Shown: positions 19,195-29,565 of the stretch, in pieces | Layout: each line of letters starts with the position of its first letter | Position numbering within the stretch: position 1 is the first letter of the stretch | Origin: Agreia bicolorata | GTDB lineage: Bacteria; Actinomycetota; Actinomycetes; Actinomycetales; Microbacteriaceae | Assembly: GCF_000938265.1 (NCBI RefSeq) | Contig: NZ_JYFC01000002.1 | Location: 558,001-622,000 of the forward strand | Length of the DNA: 64,000 nucleotides | Direction of reading: 5' to 3' | Translations under genes and position numbers: made by a program | Notes under the pieces: model-generated | Seen by the model: only the letters and a program-made list of their open reading frames with translations | Database searches by the model: none | Told to the model about the DNA's origin: nothing

Positions 19195-20388
19195 GTGGCC
19201 AAGGCCAAGTTCGAGCGGACCAAGCCGCACGTAAACATCGGAACGATCGGTCACGTCGACCACGGAAAGACCACGCTGACTGCAGCGATCTCCAAGGTCC
19301 TTGCCGACAAGTTCCCGTCCAAGACCAACGTTCAGCGCGACTTCGCGTCGATCGACTCCGCTCCCGAAGAGCGCCAGCGCGGTATCACGATCAACATCTC
19401 GCACGTCGAGTACGAGACCGAGAAGCGTCACTACGCTCACGTCGACGCCCCGGGTCACGCCGACTACATCAAGAACATGATCACCGGTGCTGCTCAGATG
19501 GACGGCGCGATCCTCGTGGTTGCCGCTACCGACGGCCCGATGGCTCAGACCCGCGAGCACGTTCTGCTCGCCAAGCAGGTCGGCGTTCCCTACCTGCTGG
19601 TCGCGCTCAACAAGTCCGACATGGTCGACGACGAGGAGATCCTGGAGCTCGTCGAGCTCGAGGTTCGCGAGCTGCTCTCCAGCCAGGACTTCGATGGCGA
19701 CAACGCTCCCGTCGTTCGCGTCTCGGGCCTCAAGGCTCTCGAGGGCGACGAGAAGTGGGTCGACGCGATCCTCGAGCTCATGCAGGCCGTCGACGACTCC
19801 ATCCCGGAGCCCGTCCGCGACAAGGACAAGCCCTTCCTGATGCCCGTCGAGGACGTCTTCACGATCACCGGTCGTGGAACCGTCGTCACGGGTCGCGCCG
19901 AGCGCGGAACCCTCGCCATCAACTCCGAGGTCGAGATCGTCGGCATCCGCCCGACCGTCAAGACCACGGTCACGGGTATCGAGATGTTCCACAAGCAGCT
20001 CGACGAGGCATGGGCCGGCGAGAACTGTGGTCTGCTGCTCCGCGGCACCAAGCGCGAAGACGTCGAGCGCGGCCAGGTCATCGTCAAGCCGGGTTCGGTC
20101 ACGCCGCACACCGGTTTCGATGGAACCGCCTACATCCTGTCGAAGGATGAGGGTGGCCGTCACAACCCGTTCTACACGAACTACCGCCCGCAGTTCTACT
20201 TCCGCACCACGGACGTGACCGGCGTCATCACCCTCCCCGAGGGCACCGAGATGGTCATGCCCGGCGACACGACTGACATCAGCGTCGAGCTGATCCAGCC
20301 CATCGCCATGGAAGAGGGCCTCGGCTTCGCGATCCGTGAGGGTGGCCGCACCGTCGGTGCCGGTACCGTCACGAAGATCACCAAGTAG
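19195..20388 (+). CDS. tuf: Elongation factor Tu
   Basis: 397 residues from GTG 19195, behind a strong GAGGAGG site. G1 is [14 protein letters not shown]2 is [13 protein letters not shown]3 is [12 protein letters not shown] and G4 is NKSDMVDD. It ends in the usual [13 protein letters not shown]-Tu delivers aminoacyl-tRNA to the ribosome. It closes the str operon and is followed by a strong terminator, which fits high-level expression. Confidence 0.99.
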   Translation: MAKAKFERTKPHVNIGTIGHVDHGKTTLTAAISKVLADKFPSKTNVQRDFASIDSAPEERQRGITINISHVEYETEKRHYAHVDAPGHADYIKNMITGAAQMDGAILVVAATDGPMAQTREHVLLAKQVGVPYLLVALNKSDMVDDEEILELVELEVRELLSSQDFDGDNAPVVRVSGLKALEGDEKWVDAILELMQAVDDSIPEPVRDKDKPFLMPVEDVFTITGRGTVVTGRAERGTLAINSEVEIVGIRPTVKTTVTGIEMFHKQLDEAWAGENCGLLLRGTKREDVERGQVIVKPGSVTPHTGFDGTAYILSKDEGGRHNPFYTNYRPQFYFRTTDVTGVITLPEGTEMVMPGDTTDISVELIQPIAMEEGLGFAIREGGRTVGAGTVTKITK

Positions 20389-20412
20389 TCGTTTCTTCAC
20401 CAGTAGCGCCAT

Positions 20413-20444
20413 AGCAGGGCCTCACCTTCGGGTGGGGCCCTGCT
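20413..20444 (+). terminator. Terminator of the str operon
   Basis: A 14-bp stem AGCAGGGCCTCACC / GGTGGGGCCCTGCT with one G-T wobble and a TTCG loop, 24 bases after tuf, followed by GCCGTTT. It is very stable but has only a short T-run, as is common in high-GC actinobacteria. Confidence 0.8.
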
Positions 20445-20549
20445 GCCGTTTAAGCCTGTCGAAGGAAAGGAGCCATATGGGCTCGCCCTCGACTCCCTGC
20501 GGTGAAAAGAGCACAATGGGGCGAAACAAGTTCCGATCAAAGGAGAATC

Positions 20550-20759
20550 ATGGGACTCGAAGACATCACGAAGAAGGCGCAGGAGTTCCTGGGCGACAAC
20601 AAGGTTCAGGAGGCGCTGAAGAGCGAGCAGGCTGAGGACATCAGCGACAAGCTGCTCGACGGCGTCGCCGGCGCGGTCAACAAGGTGACCGGCGACAAGT
20701 TCGACGAACAGGTCGAGGGTGCTCGGGCCGCAGTCGACAAGGCGGTCGGCACGGAGTAG
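20550..20759 (+). CDS. Small Rv0909/MT0933-type putative antitoxin
   Basis: 69 residues from ATG 20550 behind AAAGGAGAA. It is an acidic, helical, Lys/Asp/Glu-rich protein (MGLEDITKKAQEFLGD..., KVTGDKFDEQVEGARAAVDKA). It resembles the small actinobacterial family annotated as Rv0909/MT0933-like antitoxins, whose members share this MGLxDxxxKAxEF start and amphipathic helices. No toxin-like gene lies beside it. The next gene is a topoisomerase. The antitoxin label is therefore by family resemblance only, and a role as a small stress or DNA-associated protein is equally possible. Confidence 0.65.
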   Translation: MGLEDITKKAQEFLGDNKVQEALKSEQAEDISDKLLDGVAGAVNKVTGDKFDEQVEGARAAVDKAVGTE

Positions 20760-20826
20760 CGTCGCCCCTTGTCAAGCCCTCGGCCGCGATGAGGCGGCCG
20801 ACGCGAACCTGCCTCAGAATAGGCAA

Positions 20827-21798
20827 ATGGTGAGGCTGAGGCGAAGCAATTCCGCGGGTGCGGGCCTGCACAGGGTTCGTGCCGGACGGGGATTCTCCTA
20901 CCGCAACCACGATGGCACGGCCGTGGCCGATGCTGAGTTGAGAGAGCGCATAGAAAAGCTCGCCATACCGCCTGCCTGGACCGATGTCTGGATCGCGCCG
21001 TATGCCAACGGGCACATTCAGGCGACGGGGATCGACGCTGCAGGCCGTCGACAGTACATCTACCATCCGACCTGGCGAGAGCAGAAGGACCGCATCAAGT
21101 TCGACCGGGCGCTCGCTCTCGCGGAGTCGCTGCCCACAGCGCGGCGGGCGGTGACCATCGATCTCCGAAGCGGGGAGCCGACGAAGGAACGCGCCTTGGC
21201 CGCGGCATTCCGGATGCTCGACACGGGTTCGCTGCGGGTCGGCAGCGAGCGATATGCCGAATCGAACGGCAGCCACGGCCTCTCGACCCTGCTGGGCGCT
21301 CATGCCCGGGTCAGCGGGGACACCGTGCACCTGGCGTTCCCGGCGAAGAGCGGCCAGGCATGGGAGAGCGACATCACGGATCCGGACCTCGCGGCGGTCG
21401 TGAGGGCATTGAAGCATCGCGGGTCGCGGGCGCGCCTGCTGGCCTGGCGCGCGGGAGCCGGCAACTGGCATCCGATCGCCGCCGACGAGATCAACGACTA
21501 CGTGCGAGACAAGACCGGCGGGCAGTTCACGGCGAAGGACTTCCGCACTCTGCACGGCACTGTCGCGGCTGCGGTCAGTTTGGCCAAGCACGGCCCTGAG
21601 CAGCGCAGCACCGCTCGCTCGCGGGCTCTCGCTCAGGCGATGCGTGATGCCGCGGAGGTTCTCGGAAACACGCCCTCCATCGCAAAGAAGAGCTACGTCG
21701 ACCCCCGGGTGGTCGACCACTACGTGGAGGGGACCACTATCGATCCCCACCGGCTGGGGTCGGCGGAATCCGAGCTTCGGGCGCTTCTCTTCGAGTGA
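20827..21798 (+). CDS. DNA topoisomerase IB (poxvirus-like)
   Basis: 323 residues from ATG 20827. The frame is open further upstream, but that stretch overlaps the small gene before it. The start has no ribosome site, but CAGAAT lies six bases upstream, so it may be leaderless. The N-terminal domain has GRGFSYRNHDG and the bacterial TopIB signature PPAWTDVWI. The catalytic domain carries RVGSERYAESNGSHGLSTL and the nucleophile Tyr 290 in KKSYVDPRV. Type IB enzymes nick one strand through a 3'-phosphotyrosine and relax supercoils without ATP. It sits between the str and S10 operons, apart from any operon partner. Confidence 0.92.
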   Translation: MVRLRRSNSAGAGLHRVRAGRGFSYRNHDGTAVADAELRERIEKLAIPPAWTDVWIAPYANGHIQATGIDAAGRRQYIYHPTWREQKDRIKFDRALALAESLPTARRAVTIDLRSGEPTKERALAAAFRMLDTGSLRVGSERYAESNGSHGLSTLLGAHARVSGDTVHLAFPAKSGQAWESDITDPDLAAVVRALKHRGSRARLLAWRAGAGNWHPIAADEINDYVRDKTGGQFTAKDFRTLHGTVAAAVSLAKHGPEQRSTARSRALAQAMRDAAEVLGNTPSIAKKSYVDPRVVDHYVEGTTIDPHRLGSAESELRALLFE

Positions 21799-22205
21799 TT
21801 GATCGGATGCCCTCATCCCTTCACTGGCGCGACACGCCCAACGCGACACGCCCGGGTTGCACGATGCCCCTCGGGTGTGGCAAACTCGTCTAGTTCAACA
21901 TTTTCGTGTCACCTTGCGTGCGCGGAATCACTGCCAGGCAGTGCACAGCTAGCCCACTGGGTCTTCGTGATCCGAGGTTGAGAGCTGGGCCGCGGGCAGC
22001 AGAACACACTTCAATCCTTTTTCTTTGTACCGCAGTTCGTTCTGCGCGCGGGGCGAGACGGGTTGGGTCCGCGAGGACATTGACAGAAGAACAGTGGTGC
22101 GACCGACTGCGGGCGTATCGAGCACGGGCTGCAAGGCTCGGGCAAGCAAGCGCGTCCAATGCTGCCTACAGGCGGTAAGACGCAAGACAAGAGAGTGAGT
22201 CACAC
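21799..22205 (+). other. Intergenic region and long leader of the S10 operon
   Basis: 407 bases without a convincing gene. A 12-base direct repeat CGCGACACGCCC occurs at 21828-21839 and 21842-21853, just upstream of the candidate promoter. The remaining roughly 315 bases would be a 5' leader with small hairpins: CACTGC-CAG-GCAGTG at 21929-21943 and CGCAG/CTGCG at 22031-22046. A run TTTTTCTTTG occurs near 22017-22026. A 90-codon open frame at 21906-22178 has no ribosome site and arginine-rich, non-protein-like composition. Confidence 0.5.
21857..21886 (+). promoter_or_regulatory. Candidate promoter of the S10 operon
   Basis: TTGCAC (21857-21862), an 18-base spacer and CAAACT (21881-21886). 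This is a moderate match to the housekeeping consensus and the best one in this intergenic region. It would give a leader of about 310 bases before rpsJ. Confidence 0.5.
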
Positions 22206-22514
22206 ATGGCGGGACAGAAGATCCGCATTCGACTTAAGTCGTACGACCACGAGGTCATCGACTCCTCGGCGCGCAAGATCGTCGACACGGTGACCCGCGC
22301 GGGTGCGACCGTCGTCGGTCCGGTGCCGCTGCCGACCGAGAAGAACGTGATCGCAGTGATCCGTTCGCCCCACAAGTACAAGGACAGCCGCGAGCACTTC
22401 GAAATGCGCACGCACAAGCGTCTGATCGACATCATCGATCCCACGCCCAAGGCCGTCGACTCGCTCATGCGTCTCGACCTGCCGGCTGACGTCAACATCG
22501 AGATCAAGCTCTAA
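22206..22514 (+). CDS. rpsJ: 30S ribosomal protein S10
   Basis: 102 residues, normal length, beginning [19 protein letters not shown]. It has the conserved core [39 protein letters not shown] and ends IEIKL. S10 belongs to the 30S head and, as NusE, also takes part in antitermination complexes. It is the first gene of the S10 operon, in standard order. Confidence 0.98.
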   Translation: MAGQKIRIRLKSYDHEVIDSSARKIVDTVTRAGATVVGPVPLPTEKNVIAVIRSPHKYKDSREHFEMRTHKRLIDIIDPTPKAVDSLMRLDLPADVNIEIKL

Positions 22515-22531
22515 GCGGGGGACTGAACACT

Positions 22532-23203
22532 ATGTCTACGCCTACACAAGCAGCCGCCACCAAGACCAGCAAGGGTCTCCTCGGCAAGAAGCTCGGCATG
22601 ACCCAGGTCTGGGACGAGAACAACCGTCTCATCCCCGTCACGGTCGTCGAGATCACGCCGAACGTTGTCACGCAGATCCGCACCGTCGAGCGCGACGGCT
22701 ACGTGGCCGTTCAGATCGCCGCCGGCCAGATCGACCCCCGCAAGGTGAACAAGCCGGCTACGGGTCACTTCGACGCCGCCGGTGTCACGCCCCGTCGTCA
22801 CATCACCGAGATCCGCACCGCCGACGCGGCCGACTACACGGTGGGCCAGGAGCTCACCGTCGACGCCGTCTTCGAAGCCGGCAAGAAGGTCGACGTCGTC
22901 GGCACTTCTAAGGGCAAGGGTTTCGCCGGTGTTATGAAGCGTCACAACTTCCGAGGCGACAACGCCTCGCACGGTGCTCACCGCAACCACCGCAAGCCCG
23001 GTTCCATCGGCGCATCCTCGACCCCGTCGCGCGTCTTCAAGGGCATGCGCATGGCCGGTCGCATGGGTGGCGAGCGCGTTACCGTGCTCAACCTCGCCGT
23101 GCACTCCATCGACGCCGAGAAGAACGTCATCCTCATCAAGGGTGCCGTTCCCGGAGCGCGTGGCCGTCTCGTTTTCGTTCGTACCGCAGTGAAGGGGGCC
23201 TAG
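22532..23203 (+). CDS. rplC: 50S ribosomal protein L3
   Basis: 223 residues. After about 12 extra N-terminal residues ([12 protein letters not shown]) it enters the L3 core at [14 protein letters not shown]. The peptidyl-transferase-proximal loop [21 protein letters not shown] is present, so the domain is complete. L3 is one of the two proteins that start 50S assembly. It is preceded by GGGGGA and lies 17 bases after rpsJ. Confidence 0.98.
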   Translation: MSTPTQAAATKTSKGLLGKKLGMTQVWDENNRLIPVTVVEITPNVVTQIRTVERDGYVAVQIAAGQIDPRKVNKPATGHFDAAGVTPRRHITEIRTADAADYTVGQELTVDAVFEAGKKVDVVGTSKGKGFAGVMKRHNFRGDNASHGAHRNHRKPGSIGASSTPSRVFKGMRMAGRMGGERVTVLNLAVHSIDAEKNVILIKGAVPGARGRLVFVRTAVKGA

Positions 23204-23206
23204 TTC

Positions 23207-23875
23207 ATGGCTACCGCAACTACCACGGTTGACGTCGTCGACGTCAAGGGCAAGAAGGCCGGCACTGTCGACCTTCCCGCCGAGCTGTTCGACGTCCAGA
23301 CCAATGTCCCGCTGATCCACCAGGTCGTCGTCGCTCAGCTCGCCGCCGCTCGCCAGGGAACCCACAAGACCAAGCGTCGTGGCGAGGTTTCCGGTGCCGG
23401 TCGCAAGCCGTTCAAGCAGAAGGGAACCGGTCGCGCTCGTCAGGGCTCGATCCGCGCTCCCCAGATGACCGGTGGTGGCATCGTCCACGGACCGACTCCG
23501 CGCAGCTACGACCAGCGCACCCCCAAGAAGATGATCGCCGCAGCTCTGCTCGGTTCGCTGTCCGACCGCGCACGCGGTGGACGCGTTCACGTGGTCGAGT
23601 CCCTTGCTCAGGGCGACACGCCCTCGACCAAGGGTGTTCTCGAGCTGCTCAGCCAGGTCGCGACCTCGAAGCACGTTCTCATCGTGCTCGAGCGTGACGA
23701 CGTGCTGAGCTTGAAGAGCGTTCGCAACATCCCGACCGTGCACGTGCTGCCGGCCGACCAGCTGAACGCATACGACGTGCTCGTCTCAGACGACATCATC
23801 TTCACCAAGGCTTCGTTCGACGCGTTCGTCGCAGCCAAGACGAAGAGCACCGAGCAGGCGAAAGACGAGGCATAA
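23207..23875 (+). CDS. rplD: 50S ribosomal protein L4
   Basis: 222 residues. It carries the extended-loop segment [19 protein letters not shown], which lines the peptide exit tunnel, and [13 protein letters not shown]. In E. coli L4 represses its own S10 operon through the leader. Whether the long leader here serves the same purpose cannot be seen. Only three bases separate it from rplC, and two from rplW. Confidence 0.98.
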   Translation: MATATTTVDVVDVKGKKAGTVDLPAELFDVQTNVPLIHQVVVAQLAAARQGTHKTKRRGEVSGAGRKPFKQKGTGRARQGSIRAPQMTGGGIVHGPTPRSYDQRTPKKMIAAALLGSLSDRARGGRVHVVESLAQGDTPSTKGVLELLSQVATSKHVLIVLERDDVLSLKSVRNIPTVHVLPADQLNAYDVLVSDDIIFTKASFDAFVAAKTKSTEQAKDEA

Positions 23876-23877
23876 GC

Positions 23878-24183
23878 ATGAGCAACGCCGCATTCAATAA
23901 AGACCCGCGCGACATCATCCTGTCGCCCGTCGTCTCCGAGAAGAGCTACGGCCTGATCGATGAGGGCAAGTACACGTTCATCGTCGACCCCCGCTCGAAC
24001 AAGACCGAGATCAAGCTCGCCATCGAGAAGATCTTCAAGGTCGAGGTTGCGTCGATCAACACGCTCAACCGTGTCGGCAAGACCCGTCGCACCAAGTTCG
24101 GCATTGGCAAGCGCAAAGACACCAAGCGCGCCATCGTCACGCTCAAGTCCGGCACCATCGACATCTTCACCGCTGTCGGCTAG
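23878..24183 (+). CDS. rplW: 50S ribosomal protein L23
   Basis: 101 residues, typical size. The core includes [20 protein letters not shown] and the basic loop [16 protein letters not shown]23 sits at the tunnel exit and docks trigger factor and SRP. It lies in standard S10 operon order, two bases after rplD. Confidence 0.98.
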   Translation: MSNAAFNKDPRDIILSPVVSEKSYGLIDEGKYTFIVDPRSNKTEIKLAIEKIFKVEVASINTLNRVGKTRRTKFGIGKRKDTKRAIVTLKSGTIDIFTAVG

Positions 24184-24201
24184 GGCCAGAGGGATATAGA
24201 A

Positions 24202-25041
<840 letters not shown>

Positions 25042-25053
25042 GAGTTGTAGAAG

Positions 25054-25335
25054 ATGCCACGCAGTCTCAAGAAGGGCCCCTTCGTTGACGACCACCTGTA
25101 TCGCAAGGTTGTCACTCAGAACGAAGCCGGTTCCAAGAACGTCATCAAGACCTGGTCGCGCCGATCGATGATCATCCCCGCGTTCCTCGGTCACACGATC
25201 GCCGTCCACGACGGTCGCAAGCACATCCCGGTGTTCGTCACCGAAACCATGGTTGGGCACAAACTCGGCGAGTTTGCTCCCACCCGCACCTTCCGTGGTC
25301 ACGTGAAGGACGACAAGAAGGGCCGTCGCCGCTAA
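25054..25335 (+). CDS. rpsS: 30S ribosomal protein S19
   Basis: 93 residues. It begins [15 protein letters not shown] and contains [19 protein letters not shown] and [16 protein letters not shown], a complete S19. S19 lies in the 30S head next to S13 and contacts the A-site finger. It has standard order and spacing. Confidence 0.99.
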   Translation: MPRSLKKGPFVDDHLYRKVVTQNEAGSKNVIKTWSRRSMIIPAFLGHTIAVHDGRKHIPVFVTETMVGHKLGEFAPTRTFRGHVKDDKKGRRR

Positions 25336-25359
25336 CGCGGTGGCGAAAGGAGGAGAGAA

Positions 25360-25755
25360 ATGGTGGAGTCAATCGCACGTGTGCGACACATCCGCGTCAC
25401 CCCCATGAAGGCTCGTCGCGTCGTCAACATGATCCGCGGCAAGCAGGCAGTCGAAGCGCTGGCGATCCTGAAGTTCGCCCCGCAGGGTGCGTCCGACCCG
25501 GTCTACAAGCTCGTCGCGTCCGCCATGGCGAACGCTCGGGTCAAGGCCGATGCGTCGAACAGCTACCTCGACGAGCAGGACCTGTTCGTTTCGGCCGCAT
25601 TCGTCGATGAGGGAACCACCCTCAAGCGTTTCCAGCCCCGTGCACAGGGCCGCGCGTTCCAGATTCTGAAGCGCACGAGCCACATCACGGTCGTGCTGAA
25701 CACGCCCGACGAGGCAGCAGTGGCAACGTCCACGAAGAAGGCAGGTAAGAAGTAA
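25360..25755 (+). CDS. rplV: 50S ribosomal protein L22
   Basis: 131 residues. The L22 core ([17 protein letters not shown]) and the tunnel-lining hairpin [19 protein letters not shown] are present, so the macrolide-relevant loop is intact. A short Ala/Lys tail (STKKAGKK) follows. Its stop overlaps the rpsC start (TAATG). Confidence 0.98.
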   Translation: MVESIARVRHIRVTPMKARRVVNMIRGKQAVEALAILKFAPQGASDPVYKLVASAMANARVKADASNSYLDEQDLFVSAAFVDEGTTLKRFQPRAQGRAFQILKRTSHITVVLNTPDEAAVATSTKKAGKK

Positions 25756-26564
25756 TGGGACAGAAAGTAAACCCGTACGGCTTCCGTCTCGGTATCACCA
25801 CCGACCACGTGTCGCGTTGGTTCTCCGACTCGACGAAGCCGGGACAGCGCTACGCGGATTTCGTTGCAGAAGACGTCAAGATCCGCAGGCTGCTCAGCAC
25901 CTCGCTCGATCGTGCCGGCGTCGCCCGCATCGAGATCGAGCGCACCCGTGACCGTGTTCGCGTCGACATTCACACCGCCCGTCCGGGCATCGTGATCGGT
26001 CGCCGTGGAGCCGAGGCCGAGCGCATCCGCACCGACCTCGAGAAGCTCACGGGCAAGCAGATCCAGCTCAACATCCTCGAGGTCAAGAACCCCGAGGCCG
26101 AAGCCCAGCTCGTGGCCCAGGGAATTGCGGAGCAGCTCACCGCTCGCGTCGCGTTCCGCCGTGCCATGCGCAAGGGAATGCAGGGCGCTCAGCGCACCGC
26201 ATCGGTCAAGGGTGTTCGTATCCAGGTCTCCGGCCGTCTCGGCGGCGCCGAGATGAGCCGTTCGGAGTTCTACCGTGAGGGTCGTGTGCCGCTGCACACC
26301 CTTCGCGCGAACATCGACTACGGCTTCTACGAGGCCAAGACCACCTTCGGTCGCATCGGCGTGAAGGTCTGGATCTACAAGGGCGACATCACCAACAAGG
26401 AGCTTGCCCGCGAGCAGGCCAACCAGAAGTCGACGCGCCCCGACCGTCGTGACGACCGCCGCGATGGCGACCGTCCCCGTCGTGGAGCTGCCGGCACGAA
26501 TTCAGGCGCTGGCGCCTCCGCCCCCAAGGCAGAGGCTCCCGTTGCAGCAGGAGTTGAGGCATAA
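25755..26564 (+). CDS. rpsC: 30S ribosomal protein S3
   Basis: 269 residues. It begins [15 protein letters not shown] and includes the KH domain motif [13 protein letters not shown] and [18 protein letters not shown]. The C-terminal part beyond about residue 217 is a low-complexity tail, first Arg/Asp-rich and then Ala/Gly-rich. S3 forms part of the mRNA entry tunnel helicase. It overlaps rplV by one base and is followed two bases later by rplP. Confidence 0.98.
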   Translation: MGQKVNPYGFRLGITTDHVSRWFSDSTKPGQRYADFVAEDVKIRRLLSTSLDRAGVARIEIERTRDRVRVDIHTARPGIVIGRRGAEAERIRTDLEKLTGKQIQLNILEVKNPEAEAQLVAQGIAEQLTARVAFRRAMRKGMQGAQRTASVKGVRIQVSGRLGGAEMSRSEFYREGRVPLHTLRANIDYGFYEAKTTFGRIGVKVWIYKGDITNKELAREQANQKSTRPDRRDDRRDGDRPRRGAAGTNSGAGASAPKAEAPVAAGVEA

Positions 26565-26566
26565 CC

Positions 26567-26986
26567 ATGTTGATTCCACGCAGAGTCAAGCACCGTAAGC
26601 AGCACCACCCTGGACGCAGTGGCCACGCCACCGGCGGCACCACGGTGAGCTTCGGAGAGTACGGCATCCAGGCCCTTACCCCTGCATATGTGACGAACCG
26701 CCAGATCGAGTCCGCTCGTATCGCAATGACGCGTCACATCAAGCGCGGCGGAAAGGTGTGGATCAACATCTACCCCGACCGCCCGCTCACCAAGAAGCCC
26801 GCCGAAACCCGCATGGGTTCCGGTAAGGGTTCACCCGAGTGGTGGATTGCGAACGTCAAGCCGGGTCGCGTGCTCTTCGAGCTCAGCGGCGTCAGCGACA
26901 CGATCGCACGCGAAGCCCTCACCCGGGCCATCCACAAGCTGCCGCTCAAGGCACGCATCATCAAGCGCGAGGAGGGCGACGCATAA
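26567..26986 (+). CDS. rplP: 50S ribosomal protein L16
   Basis: 139 residues. It begins [19 protein letters not shown] and contains [21 protein letters not shown] and [14 protein letters not shown], complete for L16. L16 positions A-site tRNA. The stop overlaps the rpmC ATG (TAATG). Confidence 0.98.
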   Translation: MLIPRRVKHRKQHHPGRSGHATGGTTVSFGEYGIQALTPAYVTNRQIESARIAMTRHIKRGGKVWINIYPDRPLTKKPAETRMGSGKGSPEWWIANVKPGRVLFELSGVSDTIAREALTRAIHKLPLKARIIKREEGDA

Positions 26987-27315
26987 TGGCGATCGGTTCC
27001 AAGGAGCTCGCCCCTGTCGAGCTCGACACATTCGAAGACGCCCGCCTGGTCGAAGAGCTGCGGAAGGCGAAGGAAGAACTGTTCAACCTTCGCTTCCAGT
27101 CGGCTACCGGCCAGCTCGAGAGCCACGGACGCCTGCGCGCCGTGAAGCGCGATATCTCGCGCATCTACACGATCATCCGCGAGCGTGAGCTGGGCATTCG
27201 TGCCACGCCCGCTCCGGTTGCCGTGGCTCCCAAGGCAGAAAAGAAAAGCAAGGCCAAGAAGGATGCGACCGCTTCGGCAGACGCCCCGGCCGCTGAGGCT
27301 GAGGAGGCCAAGTAA
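26986..27315 (+). CDS. rpmC: 50S ribosomal protein L29 with C-terminal extension
   Basis: 109 residues from ATG 26986. The open frame upstream is inside rplP. The L29 core ([32 protein letters not shown]) is normally 65-75 residues. Here a further roughly 35-residue Lys/Ala/Glu-rich tail follows ([12 protein letters not shown]...). L29 sits at the exit tunnel and helps dock SRP and trigger factor. The tail is probably disordered. Stop and next start overlap (TAATG). Confidence 0.97.
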   Translation: MAIGSKELAPVELDTFEDARLVEELRKAKEELFNLRFQSATGQLESHGRLRAVKRDISRIYTIIRERELGIRATPAPVAVAPKAEKKSKAKKDATASADAPAAEAEEAK

Positions 27316-27620
27316 TGGCAACGACTAAAGATGCGGCTGCAACGCCGGCCGACGAGACCACGGCAGCCCCCCGCGGCTACCGCAAGTCCCGTCGTGGATA
27401 CGTCACGAGCGACAAGATGGAGAAGACCATCGTCGTCGAGGTCGAAGACCGCGTGAAGCACCCCCTGTACGGCAAGGTCATCCGCCGCACGTCCAAGGTC
27501 AAGGTCCACGACGAGGCGAACTCCGCCGGCATCGGCGACCTCGTCCTCATCAGCGAGACCCGTCCCCTCAGCGCCACGAAGCGCTGGCGCCTGGTCGAGA
27601 TCCTCGAGAAGGCCAAGTAG
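27315..27620 (+). CDS. rpsQ: 30S ribosomal protein S17
   Basis: 101 residues. After about 30 variable Ala/Thr-rich residues the S17 core appears: [20 protein letters not shown] and [21 protein letters not shown]17 is a primary 16S-binding protein. It overlaps rpmC by one base. Confidence 0.98.
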   Translation: MATTKDAAATPADETTAAPRGYRKSRRGYVTSDKMEKTIVVEVEDRVKHPLYGKVIRRTSKVKVHDEANSAGIGDLVLISETRPLSATKRWRLVEILEKAK

Positions 27621-27655
27621 GCCTCGCGCTTACTTCGCCTAAGGAAGAGTAGAAA

Positions 27656-28024
27656 ATGCTGCAGCAGGAATCCAGAGTCAAGGTCGCCGACAACACCGGC
27701 GCCAAGGAGCTCCTCACGATCCGCGTTCTCGGTGGCTCAGGCCGCCGGTACGCCGGTCTCGGTGACGTCATCGTCGCCACCGTCAAAGACGCGATCCCCG
27801 GCGGAAACGTCAAGAAGGGCGATGTGGTCAAGGCCGTCATCGTTCGCGTGAAGAAGCAGACCCGTCGTCCCGACGGTTCGTACATCAAGTTCGACGAGAA
27901 CGCCGCAGTGATCTTGAAGACCGACGGTGACCCCCGTGGTACCCGTATCTTCGGCCCCGTCGGCCGCGAGCTTCGCGACAAGAAGTTCATGAAGATCATC
28001 TCGCTGGCGCCGGAGGTTATCTAA
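27656..28024 (+). CDS. rplN: 50S ribosomal protein L14
   Basis: 122 residues, exactly the usual length. It begins [19 protein letters not shown] and contains [20 protein letters not shown] and [21 protein letters not shown]14 forms part of the intersubunit bridge. In the spc operon it is the first gene. Here it follows rpsQ after 35 bases, so S10 and spc are probably co-transcribed. Confidence 0.98.
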   Translation: MLQQESRVKVADNTGAKELLTIRVLGGSGRRYAGLGDVIVATVKDAIPGGNVKKGDVVKAVIVRVKKQTRRPDGSYIKFDENAAVILKTDGDPRGTRIFGPVGRELRDKKFMKIISLAPEVI

Positions 28025-28027
28025 GTC

Positions 28028-28387
28028 ATGGCAAACATCAAGAAGGGTGACCTCGTTCAGGTCATCACGGGCGCGACCCAGGCTCGCGGCGGAGACCGCG
28101 GCAAGCAGGGTCGTGTTCTCGAGGTACTCGTCGAGAAGAACCGTGTCGTCGTCGAGGGCGTGAACTTCATCACGAAGCACGTTCGCGTCGGACAGACGCA
28201 GCGCGGCACGAAGACCGGCGGCATCGAGACCCATGAGGCCCCGATCCACGTGTCGAACGTCGCGATCGTCGATCCCGAGACCAAGAAGCCGACCCGCGTC
28301 GGTTTCCGCACCGAAGAGGTAACGAAAGACGGCGTCACCAAGACCGTCCGCATCCGTTACGCCAAGAAGTCAGGTAAGGACCTGTAA
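28028..28387 (+). CDS. rplX: 50S ribosomal protein L24
   Basis: 119 residues. It has the KOW motif near the start ([20 protein letters not shown]), slightly enlarged by ATQARG, and the core [21 protein letters not shown]24 is an assembly initiator of the 50S subunit. Its stop overlaps the rplE start. Confidence 0.98.
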   Translation: MANIKKGDLVQVITGATQARGGDRGKQGRVLEVLVEKNRVVVEGVNFITKHVRVGQTQRGTKTGGIETHEAPIHVSNVAIVDPETKKPTRVGFRTEEVTKDGVTKTVRIRYAKKSGKDL

Positions 28388-28977
28388 TGACCGATACTGC
28401 AGTGGTGTCTGGCAAAATCCAGCCCCGTCTCAAGCAGAAGTACCGCTCCGAGATCTCGAAGCAGCTCCAGGAGGAGTTCGGCTTCACGAACGTGCACCAG
28501 GTGCCCGGACTCGTGAAGATCGTGGTCAACACCGGTGTCGGCGAGGCCGCCCGCGACGGCAAGATCATCGATGGGGCCGTCAAGGACCTCACCGCGATCA
28601 CCGGCCAGAAGCCGCAGGTCACGCTCGCCCGCAAGTCGATCGCTCAGTTCAAGCTGCGCGAGGGCCAGCCCATCGGCGCACACGTCACGCTTCGTGGCGA
28701 CCGCGCCTGGGAGTTCCTCGACCGCCTTCTGTCGCTCGCGCTTCCCCGCATCCGCGACTTCCGCGGTCTCAGCGACAAGCAGTTCGACGGACGTGGCAAC
28801 TACACGTTCGGCCTGACCGAGCAGTCGATGTTCCACGAGATCGACCAGGACAAGATCGACCGCGTTCGTGGTTTCGACATCACTGTCGTCACGACCGCCA
28901 AGACCGACGACGAGGGTCGCGCGCTGCTCAAGGCGCTCGGTTTCCCGTTCCGCAACGCGGAGAACACCCCCGCATAG
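28387..28977 (+). CDS. rplE: 50S ribosomal protein L5
   Basis: 196 residues. Motifs include [39 protein letters not shown] and [16 protein letters not shown]5 binds 5S rRNA and P-site tRNA. In most bacteria rpsN follows directly. Here 183 bases with three hairpins and no gene separate it from rpsH. Confidence 0.98.
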   Translation: MTDTAVVSGKIQPRLKQKYRSEISKQLQEEFGFTNVHQVPGLVKIVVNTGVGEAARDGKIIDGAVKDLTAITGQKPQVTLARKSIAQFKLREGQPIGAHVTLRGDRAWEFLDRLLSLALPRIRDFRGLSDKQFDGRGNYTFGLTEQSMFHEIDQDKIDRVRGFDITVVTTAKTDDEGRALLKALGFPFRNAENTPA

Positions 28978-29160
28978 TCTCGTCCCACGCGGTTTTCGAC
29001 CGCGTGGGATAAGCTTTGTTGTTTGCCGTTTCGCCTGGGTCGTGTCTCACGGCCCAGGCGTAACGCATGCAGCGAAAGGCTCCGCAGGTTTTGCGGAGTT
29101 CACCACCAAAGGTCGGCTCCCTCGTAAAGGGTGTCGAAACCAGGCGAAAGGCACCACACA
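28978..29160 (+). other. Structured gap between rplE and rpsH (rpsN absent)
   Basis: 183 bases holding three hairpins. First, CCCACGCGGT-TTTCG-ACCGCGTGGG (28984-29008), 10 bp and T-rich downstream. Second, CGCCTGGG-T-CGTG-TCT-CACG-G-CCCAGGCG (29032-29060), 13 bp with one U-G pair. Third, CTCCGCA/TGCGGAG (29080-29098). No short S14 frame is present on either strand. The rpsH ribosome site (GAAAGG) is at the far end. Confidence 0.8.
28984..29008 (+). terminator. Terminator-like hairpin after rplE
   Basis: A perfect 10-bp GC-rich stem with a TTTCG loop, seven bases after the rplE stop. The downstream sequence is T-rich (ATAAGCTTTGTTGTTTG) but not a pure T-run. It is likely a partial terminator or processing site inside the spc operon. 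Confidence 0.6.
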
Positions 29161-29559
29161 ATGACAATGACAGATCCGGTCGCAGACATGCTGACCAGAC
29201 TGCGCAACGCGAACTCGGCATACCACGACACCGTGTCCATGCCGCACTCGAAGCTCAAGTCTCACATCGCAGACATCCTCAAGGCCGAAGGTTACATCTC
29301 GGCGTGGGACGTCAAAGACGCAGAGGTCGGCAAGACCCTGACGCTCTCCCTCAAGTTCGGACCGAACCGCGAACGCTCCATTGCGGGCATCAAGCGCGTG
29401 TCGAAGCCGGGCCTTCGGGTCTACGCGAAGTCGACGGAGATCCCCACGGTTCTCGGTGGCCTCGGCGTTGCAATCCTCTCGACTTCCTCCGGTCTGCTCA
29501 CAGACCGCCAGGCTTCCAAGAAGGGCGTAGGTGGGGAAGTCCTCGCCTACGTTTGGTGA
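29161..29559 (+). CDS. rpsH: 30S ribosomal protein S8
   Basis: 132 residues from ATG 29161, behind GAAAGG. The in-frame ATG at 29131 lacks a ribosome site. It begins [18 protein letters not shown] and contains [20 protein letters not shown] and the C-terminal [16 protein letters not shown]8 binds 16S helix 21 and in E. coli represses spc translation by binding its own mRNA. The hairpins just upstream are candidates for such a site. Confidence 0.98.
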   Translation: MTMTDPVADMLTRLRNANSAYHDTVSMPHSKLKSHIADILKAEGYISAWDVKDAEVGKTLTLSLKFGPNRERSIAGIKRVSKPGLRVYAKSTEIPTVLGGLGVAILSTSSGLLTDRQASKKGVGGEVLAYVW

Positions 29560-29565
29560 TCACTG

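Noticed and set aside
20478-20636. Short open frame starting behind AAAGGAGCCAT
   Set aside because: It has a good ribosome site, but its protein is basic and low in hydrophobic residues, and it overlaps the Rv0909-like gene in another frame. The Rv0909-like gene has the better protein and its own ribosome site.
21906-22178. 90-codon open frame in the S10 leader
   Set aside because: No ribosome site, arginine/alanine-rich composition and no motif. More likely leader RNA.
28978-29160. Possible hidden rpsN
   Set aside because: Neither strand contains the short zinc-binding S14 motif (CxxC...CxxC) or any frame of the needed length.
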